Shown: piece by piece, positions 21,200-31,011 of the stretch | Layout of the letters: every line of letters begins with the position of its first letter | Position numbering within the stretch: position 1 is the first letter of the stretch | The notes under the pieces: generated by a model | What the model saw: only the letters and a program-made list of their open reading frames with translations | Database searches by the model: none | What the model was told of the DNA's origin: nothing | From: Armigeres subalbatus | Taxonomy: Eukaryota > Arthropoda > Insecta > Diptera > Culicidae | Assembly: GCF_024139115.2 (NCBI RefSeq) | Contig: NC_085140.1 | Location: 313,847,259 to 313,911,258 of the forward strand | Direction of reading: 5' to 3' | DNA length: 64,000 nt | Program-made: the position numbers and the translations under genes

Positions 21200-22051
21200 C
21201 TACACATTGTTGGTTTTCAAGGATACCAATTCATCCTCGACCGCTTGTAACCAGGAATCACGATCGTCTCGACCAGAAATCTCGCTATACGTGCATGGTG
21301 GTTCTGTTAAAGGGGAAATATTACCAGCAGACGTTGCTCTGAAACTGAATCCAGTAAAGAAATCCATAAACTTACCTGGAAGATTGCGCTCCCGTTCGCT
21401 TTGCTTCGTGGCTGACTCCTCACAGTCTCCACTTTTTGATTGCGAAGGGAGCGCGCCAGGAGTGTGTGCACCGGGTGGTGCATAATCGAACTCATTGTCG
21501 CTTGCATCATCAATTCCATGGAACTCTTCATCACTGGATTCGGATTCCAGCACGTTCACAGCATCGCAACTTTCAGGCTCCCCCTCTTGCTGATAACGTA
21601 AGGGAATAACCAAAGGAACATTGCTCTCGACGTTTGTCTCGATTTCGCGGAACGGAAAGCTGTTCTCATCAAATTTTACGTCACGTGCTATGAAAACCCT
21701 CCTGATATCCCGATCCCATAGGCGGTAGCCATTCGGGGCGTACCCAATCATCACACCTTCTCGGCTTTTTCTGTCCAACTTCTTCCGTTTTTGAGCAGGT
21801 ACCCATGCAAAAGCTTTGCAATCAAAGATGCGAAGCTTATCGAAATCTGGTTTTGCTTTCAGCCAACATTCGGCGGGAGTAACACGTGCTTCTAGAGCTG
21901 TAGTTGAACTGCGATTCATCAGATACGTCCCCATCAATGCTGCCTCTGACCACAAGCTTTTTGGCATGTTGGAGTCAATCAGCATCGTTCGCACCTTTTC
22001 AATCAATGTTCGATTGAAGCGTTCCGCAACACCTTCTACCAGGGGTACCAC
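21200..22051 (-). pseudogene. copia integrase C-terminal part
   Basis: It opens with GVAERFNRTLIEKVRTMLID, which contains the catalytic Glu, followed by LWSEAALMGTYLMNRSST, RIFDCKAFAWVP and an acidic linker before RT. The zinc head and the two catalytic Asp residues were lost with the deletion at about 22050. Two stop codons lie between this frame and RT (about 21120-21200). Confidence 0.8.
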
Positions 22052-22725
22052 TCCCTCACAACGCCTTCGTACTCACCGATTAGTGAAACTCCGTCTTTGG
22101 CAACGTCGACAACAAATAACTGTTTCAGCTTGCGCACGTCCTGTAAAAAGCTCCTGTTATTCACTAGGTGATCGCTGCATCCGGAATCGATAATGAAAAC
22201 AGCGCTGTGCTTTTTCTCCGCCGCATTAGCTTGATTGACCATGAAGGTAACATCTTTACCTCCCACAACAGTGTTTGCGTCGGCTTTCACTTTCTTGACC
22301 CGACAATCCTTCTTCATTTGACCCGTTTTTCCACAACGGTGACATTTTCCGTTGAACTTTTTCTGCTTCTTGCCACGACCCCCAAAAAAAGCTGATGATT
22401 TTTCTTCCATCAAGCAGTCCGCTCGATCTGCACGTTTTGACTCCTCTCCTAACAATCGTTGCTTAACAATGTCCATGTTGAGCTCAGCCTCGTCGATATT
22501 CTCCAGAGCAGTTACAAGGGGATCGTAACTGTCTGGTAGCGTTAGGAACAACTGGGAAACTAAATCGTTTTCCTCCAGTTTTGCACCCGCAGACTTAAGC
22601 TGTCGCACCAGCTCGTCGAACACCACAAAATGGCTTCTCATCGGCGTGCCTTCCTTCATCCTTAATCTGGCCAGCTGCTTGCGCAAGAGAGTCTGACTCG
22701 CCACGGACTTTTTGGCAAATGTCAA
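22036..22725 (-). pseudogene. copia gag and protease N-terminus
   Basis: A 229-codon frame with gag core (LLRKQLARLRMKEG, LFLTLPDSYDPLVTAL), a zinc knuckle and protease start FIIDSGCSDHLVNN. The knuckle reads CHRCGKTGQMKKDC: the histidine ligand is replaced by Gln. The gag N-terminus is missing, and the frame begins where the truncated 5' LTR ends. Confidence 0.82.
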
Positions 22726-22813
22726 ATGTCGCCTACTGCGATTTCAAATCAAAACTATCACATAGCGAGGCGATCGATTTAAACAAGTCGCCGCCTACTT
22801 CGTTTTCAGAAGC

Positions 22814-23284
22814 AGAGTTAAATTCAAGGATTAGCTCGATGAAAGCAAGGTACTGTCTCCGGGGTACGTAAGTTACGAAGCTCACGTTGCTGTGCATACG
22901 TGTGCGTTTCAGTTTTCACGGGTGCTCCAAGCAGGTGACGCTGCAGGTCGTTTATGCGGCACATTAGAATGCAGCCACGACACGATTTCTGCACAAAACC
23001 TCTCCGCCATTTCGTCCACATTATTTGATGAGAGACTTTGCGTCCAGTAAAAAAATCAGCAATGCCGTGAAATCAATTTTACGAAAGTTTAATTAGACAT
23101 TCGGCGGTACATGTAACGATTCATTGTTAGGTTACGACTGGAATTGAAATTTCAAGCGATGGGTGATGAGTGTCCAGTGGAAGCAAAGGAGCAGTGCACA
23201 TAACACACACACACACCCTTTATGTGCATATGCACAGCACATGTTTCGAAATGGACAAATTGATATGAAATTTGCGAAAAAGAA
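22814..23284. other. No gene recognised; possible coding remnant on the minus strand
   Basis: At 22815-23020 the minus strand keeps long open stretches (for example DEMAERFCAEIVSWLHSNV) that look like a decayed coding sequence, family unknown. A short (AC)n run lies near 23200. Confidence 0.35.
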
Positions 23285-23375
23285 TCCACGTATCTTGGAG
23301 GGACTCGAACCCTTAACATTCTACTCTTTAGATAGGCGTGAAAACCCCTACACAACAAGACCACTTAAAGGTCAC
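23285..23375 (-). repeat. tRNA-derived (SINE-like) segment
   Basis: On the minus strand GGGTTCGAGTCCCTCC is a good B box, with an A-box-like TTGTGTAGGGG upstream. No full cloverleaf or anticodon stem can be drawn, so it is a tRNA-derived repeat rather than a tRNA gene. Confidence 0.5.
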
Positions 23376-23484
23376 GTTTGCGGAAAAGCCATGTTTGATT
23401 TACCCGGATGTTTGATTTGCCCAACCGTTGATTTTCGTACGGGCGAGTTGCCGAATAATATGCAATTAATTAAAAAAAAAATTA

Positions 23485-23542
23485 CCGTCCCGTCGTCGCG
23501 GGAGACAATGGGTCGCTGAACCATTGTCACCCCCGACGACGG
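23485..23542. repeat. 58-bp hairpin with TA borders
   Basis: CCGTCCCGTCGTCGCGGG...CCCCCGACGACGG is an almost complete inverted repeat with a short loop, flanked by TA on both sides. It may be a minimal MITE. Confidence 0.6.
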
Positions 23543-23649
23543 TATCCAACAATTTTCATATTTTAAGTTACGTAAATTTTATTTTAAACCATTGACATAA
23601 GTAGGTAGTTGAATAAATTATCTTCAAGTATTCATGCATGATGATGACG

Positions 23650-24420
23650 GTCATGGATGACATGGACATCGTCGGCAACAAAAGTTGGACTGGTGGTGAA
23701 TGCATCGAAGACAAAGTACATGGGCGGAACCGAACGCGACAGGGCTCGTCTGGGAAGTAGTGTTACGATAGACGGAGATACCTTCGAGGTGGTCGAGGAA
23801 TTTGTCTACCTAGGATCCTTACTAACGGCTGATAAAAATGTTAGTCGTGAAATAACAAGGCGCATCATCTGTGGAAGTCGGGCCTACTACGGACTCCAGA
23901 AGAAACTACGGTCAAAAAAGATTCACCACCGCACCAAATGTGTCATGACGCTGATAAGAAAGGTAGTTCTCTACGGACATCAAACATGAACAATGCTTGA
24001 GGAGGACTAGCAAGCACTCGGAGTATTCGAGAGACTGGTGCTCAGGACCATCTTTGGCGGTGTACAAGACGACGGAGTCTGGCGGCGATGAATGAACCAC
24101 GAGCTCGCTCAGCTCTACAGCGAACCAAATATCCATAAGATAGCTAAAGCCGGAAGGGTACGATGGGCAGGGCATGTTGAAAGAATGCCGGATAGCAACC
24201 CTGCAAAGATGATGTTCGCTTCCGATCCGGCAGGTACCTACGAGACGGCGTGGAGCACAGCGAGCGAGGTAGGCAGACCAGGTGCAAAACGAGTTGGTTT
24301 GGTGAGCGTGGGGCGCATTCGAGGATGGAGAGATGCGGCCTCGAACCTTGTATTGTGGCGTCAAATTGTTGATTCAGTGTTATCTGTTTAGATGTTAACT
24401 AAATAAATGAAATAAAAATG
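23650..24420 (+). pseudogene. RTE-like LINE, RT thumb and C-terminal part
   Basis: Frames 23657-23989 and 24092-24391 give KVGLVVNASKTKYM, EFVYLGSLLTADKNVS, RAYYGLQKKLRSK, then NHELAQLYSEP and RVRWAGHVERM. A frame break lies near 23990-24090. The A-rich AAATAAATGAAATAAAA tail is its 3' end. The catalytic RT core is missing (5' truncation). Confidence 0.8.
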
Positions 24421-24422
24421 AT

Positions 24423-24628
24423 GACTAAATTCCTCAATGCACCTGATTTACGTAGTTTACGTTGGGCGGCCGTATCTTGTACCTAACCCTTCCGATTTTT
24501 GCTGTACCTATGATATCTGATTCAAATTATTTGCTAAATAACATTCGCTTTTATTATAATGCCCTTATTTTCTTTGTGATCTAATATTATCAAAAACACA
24601 TTTCAGGGACATCGCTTAATTGGTGAAC
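24423..24628 (+). promoter_or_regulatory. 5' flank and probable 5'-UTR splice acceptor of TRM6
   Basis: TTTCAG at 24601-24606 follows an AT-rich tract and lies 22 bp before the ATG. It could be an acceptor for a 5'-UTR intron. No TATA box is evident. Confidence 0.35.
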
Positions 24629-25951
24629 ATGTCGGATAAAATCAATGTTGGTGATTATCTCGTGGTAAAGCGCCAAAAATACACCAAATTACAAAAATTC
24701 ACCAACCTAGACACCGTGGTACACCTGGGTAAAGATCAAATAGAACTTCGCTTTGCCGAAAATCAATCCTACCACACCACGTTTCAACTGGTTCCCAAGG
24801 AAGGCCGGAACAAACGTCTATTCACGTTAGATCCGGTGCAAACCGTATCTGAGATCAGAAACCTTAAGCAATTGCTGATCAAGGAAAGTGGCGCCGACAA
24901 TAGGAATATCGTGGATGATGGTAGCACCCAGGGGCTCTCGACGGAGGAGATTCTGAAGTTACGAGAAGATTGTGAATCTTCGTCAGAGGTGATTGGAAAG
25001 TTGGTGGAGAACTCGAAGAGTTTTGCCGCCAAGACCGAGTACTCCCAAGAGAAGTATTTGAAACGCAAGGAGAAAAAATATTTCGAGTACGTTGAGATTA
25101 GACGTCCATCGATAAGGCTGATAGCAGACATCTATTGGCGATTGGACGCCGACAAAGTGATGGGTGTCCGTTCCGATACACTATCGCAGATCATTTCGTA
25201 TAGTGGCGTTTGTGGGGTCGGACGTTTCCTGTTATATGAATCGGGAACAAATGGTTTGCTACCGGCGGCTTTCATCAATTCAATCGGAGCTGGGACTGAT
25301 GCGAAGTTGGTGCACATGCACCCGGGAAATGTGGCTCAGAAGCAAGCAATCCAAGCGATGAATTTTATGCCGGAACAGCTAAGCAGATGTCTTTCGGTTA
25401 ATTTGTACTCCGTGTTGAGGCATTTCTACCAAGACGGTAAAGAAACAGAAAGCAATTCTTGTGCGGAAACTACGGAGCCAAAGTTGGAGGAAGAAGAAGG
25501 AAATGACAAGAATACTACTCAGCATGAAGTCCCAGGCCAGAAACGTAAAAATGACGAAGAAAATGATGGTCCTGAACTTAAGCAATTTAAATTGGAAAAA
25601 GAAAACGGAGAAGTCAAGAAACAACCTTGGGAGCTTGAGAATGCGGTCGCAGTTGAACTGATGAAGGAAAAATTCGATGCATTGGTCGTCATTGCCAAGG
25701 AACATCCGTTCAACATCATAAAAGCGTTGATTCCATTTGTAAAGCCAAGTCGCCCTGTTGTAGTATTCAATACGGCGAAGGAAATATTGCAGGAGTGCTA
25801 CATGGATCTGAAGGCAAGCACAAATGTAACCTACTTGCGGATCACGTCCAACTGGTTGCGAAATCTGCAAATTTTACCCAACCGAACGCATCCGGATGTT
25901 GTCATGTCCGGCAACAGCGGGTACCTTCTGACGGGGTACACGATTCGATGA
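24629..25951 (+). CDS. TRMT6: tRNA (adenine-58-N1) methyltransferase non-catalytic subunit TRM6
   Basis: An intact single-exon protein of 440 residues starting at ATG 24629; an upstream in-frame TTG is not needed. The first ~60 residues form the Gcd10-type OB-like domain (INVGDYLVVKRQKYTKL). The conserved TRM6 signature SQEKYLKRKEKKYFEYVEI RRP (split here by a space) begins near residue 148. SYSGVCGVGRFLLYESG follows, and the C-terminal half is a Rossmann-like methyltransferase fold without the AdoMet motif. An acidic/Lys-rich linker (residues about 280-335) is typical. TRM6 binds TRM61 and tRNA to make m1A58, mainly in the nucleus. AATAAA at 26071 is a likely poly(A) signal. Confidence 0.92.
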   Translation: MSDKINVGDYLVVKRQKYTKLQKFTNLDTVVHLGKDQIELRFAENQSYHTTFQLVPKEGRNKRLFTLDPVQTVSEIRNLKQLLIKESGADNRNIVDDGSTQGLSTEEILKLREDCESSSEVIGKLVENSKSFAAKTEYSQEKYLKRKEKKYFEYVEIRRPSIRLIADIYWRLDADKVMGVRSDTLSQIISYSGVCGVGRFLLYESGTNGLLPAAFINSIGAGTDAKLVHMHPGNVAQKQAIQAMNFMPEQLSRCLSVNLYSVLRHFYQDGKETESNSCAETTEPKLEEEEGNDKNTTQHEVPGQKRKNDEENDGPELKQFKLEKENGEVKKQPWELENAVAVELMKEKFDALVVIAKEHPFNIIKALIPFVKPSRPVVVFNTAKEILQECYMDLKASTNVTYLRITSNWLRNLQILPNRTHPDVVMSGNSGYLLTGYTIR

Positions 25952-26364
25952 AAGTTTATTTACTACACCGCCCATAAATGTATAACAGTCCCATTTAGAT
26001 AGGAAATCAAGCAAACATGGGACTGATATGAATTTATTTGCAGTACATATAAGATTGGTATTTTGTGACAAATAAAATATTTTTATTTCCATACTAAAAG
26101 ATGGGTAAGATGTTAATTGAATCTGAAAATGTCCATTAATGCAAATTAAATACCTATCGGTATTCGTTACATGTTGCGAGAATAGTCGATGCAAAGACTG
26201 TAACTACACTCAACCCTCTTTTTCGGTACCTACTTCTTTATTACGTCACTTCGTTCTTCGGTCTCTTTTTACGCCGCATGACATCGAAAAGTTCACCTAT
26301 AAGAGAGATCTCTTGGAAACCCAAAGAACTAAGCACTTATTTTGATTCTTTAACATATGCCTTC

Positions 26365-26884
26365 CCTCCTTAGCCGTGCGGTAACACGCGCGGCTACAAA
26401 GCAAGACCATGCTGAGGGTGGCTGGATTCGATTCCCGGTGCCGGTCTAGACAATTTTCGGATTGTCTCGACTTCCCTGGGCATAAACGTACCGTCGTGCG
26501 GGGCTTCTTTTGATTCCGGGGGCTACTTTGTATTTTTGATTTCCTAAAAAAATATTTACGAAAAACATACCAAATTTGTAACAGAAAGTTGCCATCCAAC
26601 TATCAACAAGACACCCAAATGGTGATAATGGCAATTTGACAATAATTTACGTAATAATTCGTGTTTCAAAATGTCCAAAGAAGCCCCCGATTCGTCAAAA
26701 GAAGCCCCGCACGACGGTATCATCGTGTTAGCCTCATAATATACGAATGTAAAAATGGTAACTTGGCTTAGAAACCTCGCAGTTAATAACTGTGGAAGTG
26801 CTTAATGAACAATAAGCTGCGGCTGTATCCCAGTGTGGGGATGTAATGCCAATAATAATAATAATAATAAGGAGAAGAAGAAGA
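26365..26884 (+). repeat. Feilai-type tRNA-derived SINE (interrupted)
   Basis: The left end CCCTCCTTAGCCGTGCGGTA is the tRNA-related head (A box), followed by GGATTCGATTCCC (B box), the conserved TTCCCTGGGCATAA region, and a GAAGAAGAAG tail after the (TAA)n run. A 12-bp duplication ACATATGCCTTC (26353-26364, 26885-26896) marks LINE-driven insertion. A MITE sits inside at 26491-26717. Confidence 0.88.
26491..26717. mobile_element. TA-flanked MITE inside the SINE
   Basis: 227 bp with inverted ends CCGTCGTGCGGGGCTTCTTT and TA duplications (26489-26490, 26718-26719). The SINE sequence reads continuously across it. Confidence 0.85.
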
Positions 26885-26896
26885 ACATATGCCTTC

Positions 26897-27490
26897 AACA
26901 ATTGTTCCATTCCAGTTTATCCCAAGTAGAGTGAGTGCTAGTAATGGACCCCTCAACGACTGAAATTTACTTCAGTCGCTCCGCTAGAGCGAGCTTTTTG
27001 ATAAATTGTAGTTCTGCTGCACCAGATGACAAGCAACAGGTATCAACAATGTGTTTCGGACATAAAACTAGCCAAAATATTCATTTCAACTATTAAAGCA
27101 AGCATTTTAAAATGATGTTGCTAGAATGCCTATTATGGCCATCTCCGGGTCCATAATACGCAATGTCGAGTTTGTTCATATACGTACAATGGTCCTCCCA
27201 TTTGATTTACATGTTCCATGAAGCGCTTAAATTTACGATGCACCACGGTTTACAAGAAAGGCAAAGCATTTTTCACGATAAACACGCCATAATCTAAGAC
27301 ATGAAATTCAAAATAATTGATACCAATAGGGAAAAAAAATCTTTGTCTTTTAAAGTCAACAAGGATAAGTAAAAGATTTTTTTTTCTCTTAAGAATGGTT
27401 TTGTGCCCTTTTTGCCTTTCGCAAATGTTCCGACTTAAGGTCTATAATACGCATAACTAAAAGTCTCTAACTTAAAAAAAAGTTTATGCC
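26897..27490. other. No gene seen
   Basis: AT-rich intergenic sequence without a recognisable repeat border or coding stretch. Confidence 0.5.
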
Positions 27491-28231
27491 CTTATGATCC
27501 AAAAAAATAGTTACCTTCAACAATTGTTGCAAAAATTCCTTCCATTGCACGTATCCTCTCCGGATGTTCTTTTGAGAAGTTCTTTTTTGCTCTTTTATGA
27601 GCCCTAAGCGCTTTTCTTCGGGCTTCTACCGCTATTCGTGTTCGGTCGCTCCACCAGTACAAGGCTGGATGGTCCGAGTTTGGTGTAGTTCTTGGAATTG
27701 TGGCAGCGGCTGCGTGGTGGATCAAGCTCGAGAAGTCCTCTATGCGGATGGATGGTCCATGTTCCAGTTTTTTGTCCAACTCCTCTCGAACGTTTGTTCA
27801 GTTGGCTTAATTATACAGCCACCGAGGGCGACGGCTAGTTTTCGGTGCAACTATATTTGCGAGCTCCAGCACTATAGGTGTGTGATCGCTTCCCGTGTGG
27901 TCTATAGACTTCCCAGAGTAGACGGTTAGTGACAGGGGCCGGGCACAGGGAGACATCGATTGCCGTGTCGGATTGATCGCGGGAAAATATTGAAGGACCA
28001 TCGTTCAGCACAGTTAAATAAATTTCGCTGGCTAGGCTGATGATGGTGGATCCTCTTGCATTATTGCGTCGGCTGCCCCATGCTTGAGGGCGATTTTTTT
28101 TTATCTTGGCGGTAATCATACACGGTTTATTATTTTTTTTAACTGCCAATATCATGAGACATTCCATACCATCCGTTTCCTCATCGAAGCTTTCGCGTCC
28201 TGCTGACCGTTTAAAATCGTATGTTCTAGTG

Positions 28232-30066
28232 CAGCGGTTCTCAACCTTTTTCTTGAGAGGTACCCCTTCGAACTTGAACATTAATTGAGGTACCCCCTAT
28301 GTTTTTCGTTGTAACTGAAAATAATCGTAACTCTTAAGATATAAGAAAAATTGACCCGAAAACTAACGGAATATATGGCTCTCCATAAACAATATCTGAA
28401 ATTTTCATTTTTTTTTTGAAATTCCTCAATTCAAATTAAGTTCATACATCGAGCCCCCTTCTAATGAAGGCATCCGAGCGCATTGAAAAGAGGCTTCCGA
28501 GCCTCTTGAAAGTTGGATTCCGCGCCTCTTCCGAGCCTCTTGAAGAAAGGCTTCTGAGTTTCTTGAAAGGCAGTTTTCGAGCCTCTTTAGAGGAGGCTTC
28601 CGAGCATCTGGAAAGGACGCCTATGAGCTGCTTGAAAGTATTCCAAATCTCTTGAAAGAATGTTTTTGAACATCTCGAGGGAGGCTTCCGAGCCTCTTGA
28701 AAGACCTTACGATCCATTTAATGGAAAGCCTCCGAAAGGTCACTTGGAAGAAGGCTTCTGAGTATCTTGAATGGAGGATTCTGAGTATCTTGAAAGGACA
28801 CTTCCGAGCCCTTTTGAAAATACCAACCCTATTAAAAAGAATTTGAGAATCTTGATAGGAGGTTTTCAAGCTCTTGAAAGGAGGCTTCCAAGCCTCGTGA
28901 AAAGAGTCTTCCGAGCCTATTGAATGGCGGCTTTTTAGCCACTTAAAAGAAGGAGAATTTTGAATGGACGCTTCCAAGCCTCTTGAAGGAATACATCCGA
29001 GCCTCCTAACGGGAGGCCAAGCCTTTTGAAAGGAGGCTTCCGAACCACTCGAAAGGGGGCTTCCGAGCCTCTTGAAAGGAGACTTCCGAGACTTTTAAAA
29101 AGAGTTCCGAGTATTTTAAAAGAAGGCTTCCAAGCTTATGGAAAAGAGGCTGCTGCAACCAAAGTAGTAAGATTTGTGCTGTTAAGGAGTCTTCTGAGTG
29201 TTTAAAAGAAGGCTTCCACGCCATTTAAAAGAGTCTTCGGAGTATCTTAAATTGACACTTCCAAGCCTCTTGAAAGAAGAAGTCCAAACCGCTTTAAGGG
29301 AGTGTGGTTCCGAGCGTTTTAAAAGAAGGCTTTCGAGCCTGTTGAAAAATGTCTTCCGACTCTTTGAGAAGATCCTTCTGAGGCTTTTAAAAGAAGCAGA
29401 AAAAAACAAGAAAGTTTATAGAAAAAAGCTTAAAAGAAGGAGTCCGGGCTTCTTGAAAGAAAGTTTCCGAACCTCTTAAAATGAGGCTTCCGGGTCACTT
29501 TAAATGAGGCTTCCGGGCCCCTTGAAAAAAAAAGCTTCTGAACCTTTTAAAAGGAGTACTCCGAACTGCTTGGAAGGAGGCTTTCGAGAAGCGTAGAAGG
29601 GTGCTTCCAATTTCTTGCAACGAAGCAGCTTAGCTTTTCGGGAAAAAGTCTTCATGTCTCTCAAATGGAGGCTTCTGAATCTGAAACTCTTGATTTTAGT
29701 TGAATTTAGAATCATATTCTTAACATATTATTCAACATGCAGTTTTGATCAGGTAGATTTCACAGAAGATTTTGAAAATTCGTTCATTCGAGGTTTTGCC
29801 CTTTTGATCTTTTTATCCCACAGCCCTCTATCCATTGTACTGGTTCTAGAGGGCAGGATTTAATAGGCCATGATTTACATATCGCCATGCATATTATGTA
29901 CAATACAAAGTTTTGAAATAAAAAAATACAAAATTATCAAAACTTTATCAATAAGTTTTGAATAAAATTGTAATTCATCCGCCATTACGCATTTTTGTCC
30001 AAGGTACCCCCTGGACCCGGCGAAGGTACCCCCAGGGGTACATGTACCCCAGGTTGAGAACCGCTG
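28232..30066. mobile_element. hAT element (CAGCGGTTCTCAACCT ends) carrying a minisatellite
   Basis: 1835 bp with inverted ends CAGCGGTTCTCAACCT...AGGTTGAGAACCGCTG and AGGTACCCC repeats inside the termini, plus the exact 8-bp duplication TTCTAGTG (28224-28231, 30067-30074). CAG-GGTTCTCAA ends are classical hAT termini. No transposase frame is present; most of the interior is the minisatellite at 28460-29700. Confidence 0.88.
28460..29700. repeat. Degenerate ~30-bp minisatellite (AGGCTTCCGAGCCTCTTGAA)
   Basis: About forty diverged units based on GGAGGCTTCCGAGCCTCTTG followed by AAA. Units vary between about 25 and 36 bp. The many open frames across it are repeat-driven and not genes. Confidence 0.85.
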
Positions 30067-30074
30067 TTCTAGTG

Positions 30075-30520
30075 TGTTTATCATCCTTGCTTCCAACAAA
30101 ACGCACTGGATATCGGTTCTGTCTGACATCTATAACAATCTCGTCTCAGATGACCCTTCTTCTTACAATAGTTACAAATTGCACTCGCGTATCGTATCGC
30201 GGAGTTTCGTATCTTGTTAGCCGATGGTGACCTATTTCTAAAACCAACACGTCTGTCATTTCTAAAATAGTTTCTGTTGTTGTATTATCGCTACGACAAT
30301 CCCAATTGTTAATACCAACTCCATCGCCCAATCAGTTCTTTACAGAATGCACATGCTCTCTAGCTGATTCACTAGTCATTACTACTCGAGTGAAGTGGCA
30401 AATCTGTATTTGCCAATTCACTACTCAATTTTTTTTCTCTATCACCTTTACATGTACCTACCGTGTCTAAAAGGCCTGAAAGCCTAACATCCGGGGAATT
30501 CTTGGAAGACCTAGAACCAA
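30075..30520. other. LINE remnant then unassigned sequence
   Basis: The first ~150 bp continue the LINE fragment beyond the hAT insertion. The remainder has no recognisable feature. Confidence 0.4.
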
Positions 30521-30521
30521 G

Positions 30522-30957
30522 GATGTTTTTGATCATTTAGTAATCTGGGTTCTATTATTTAGTAGTTTGCCAGAAACTCATTCCAGATCCTGAACTTCAA
30601 AATGAGTTGTATGGTGAACACCTGATGCGAAGGTTTCTCATGATTTTTCTTAATTCTGCCTAACTGTTCGATGTTTAAATTCCACTAAAAACGGAGTTAT
30701 AGCGCTAGTTGCAGCAACTTAAACTAAATGAGTGAAATTTTGTTATTATTTAGTATAACTCCAACTAGCGCTTTAGCTCCGTTATTAGTGCAATTCAAAC
30801 AACGAACTGTTGCGCAAAGTTGTAGAAAAACCCTTCAAAGTAAAAGTACACAAAACAAAACGTTTTGAAATTTAGCTTTAGCTTCAAAATGTTTGTCTAT
30901 TTGTTGACAAACTACTAAATGATGGAACCCAAATTACTAAATGGTCGAAAACATCTT
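30522..30957. mobile_element. Foldback MITE (CATTTAGTAAT-TGGGTTC)
   Basis: Inverted ends of ~45 bp (GATGTTTTTGATCATTTAGT... and ...ACTAAATGGTCGAAAACATC) contain two ATTTAGTA motifs each. A second inverted pair lies inside (ACGGAGTTATAGCGCTAGTT / AACTAGCGCTTTAGCTCCGT). No coding capacity. Confidence 0.7.
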
Positions 30958-31011
30958 TTCTTAGAACATAACATATCCAATTTGGATCGTTATGATCATG
31001 TATCGTATCGT

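Larger units (their letters stand above)
19495..22808 (-). mobile_element. Ty1/copia LTR retrotransposon, internally deleted
   Basis: The element is flanked by the exact 5-bp duplication GAAGC (19490-19494, 22809-22813). The 3' LTR is 19495-19992 (TGAAAACG...ATCTTTCA on the minus strand, enlarged by a MITE at 19557-19813). The 5' LTR is cut to its first ~81 bp (22728-22808) and joined directly to gag. A polypurine tract GAGAGGGGG lies next to the 3' LTR. Coding order gag-PR-IN-RT-RH is that of copia. Large deletions removed the gag N-terminus, most of integrase and about 60 codons inside RT; stops lie between IN and RT. Confidence 0.85.
27492..30260 (-). pseudogene. I-superclade LINE endonuclease/linker, split by a hAT element
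   Basis: On the minus strand the segment 28230-27780 gives AWGSRRNNARGSTIISLAS, VLNDGPSIFS and SGKSIDHTGSDHTPIVLEL, the last being the GSDH-PI motif of LINE endonucleases. 27779-27492 gives the region between endonuclease and RT (LIHHAAAATIPRT, WWSDRTRIAVEARRKALR). The upstream part resumes at 30075 beyond a hAT insertion (28232-30066) whose 8-bp duplication lies inside this frame. Several frameshifts are present and the RT is absent. Confidence 0.65.

Noticed and set aside
23285..23375. Functional tRNA gene
   Set aside because: Good B box but no complete cloverleaf or anticodon stem; better explained as a tRNA-derived repeat.
24620..24628. TTG upstream start for TRM6
   Set aside because: An ATG three codons later matches the family start; non-ATG initiation is not needed.
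28442..29479. Open frames with KRLGSL/EARKPPF repeats
   Set aside because: Products of the ~30-bp minisatellite inside the hAT element.
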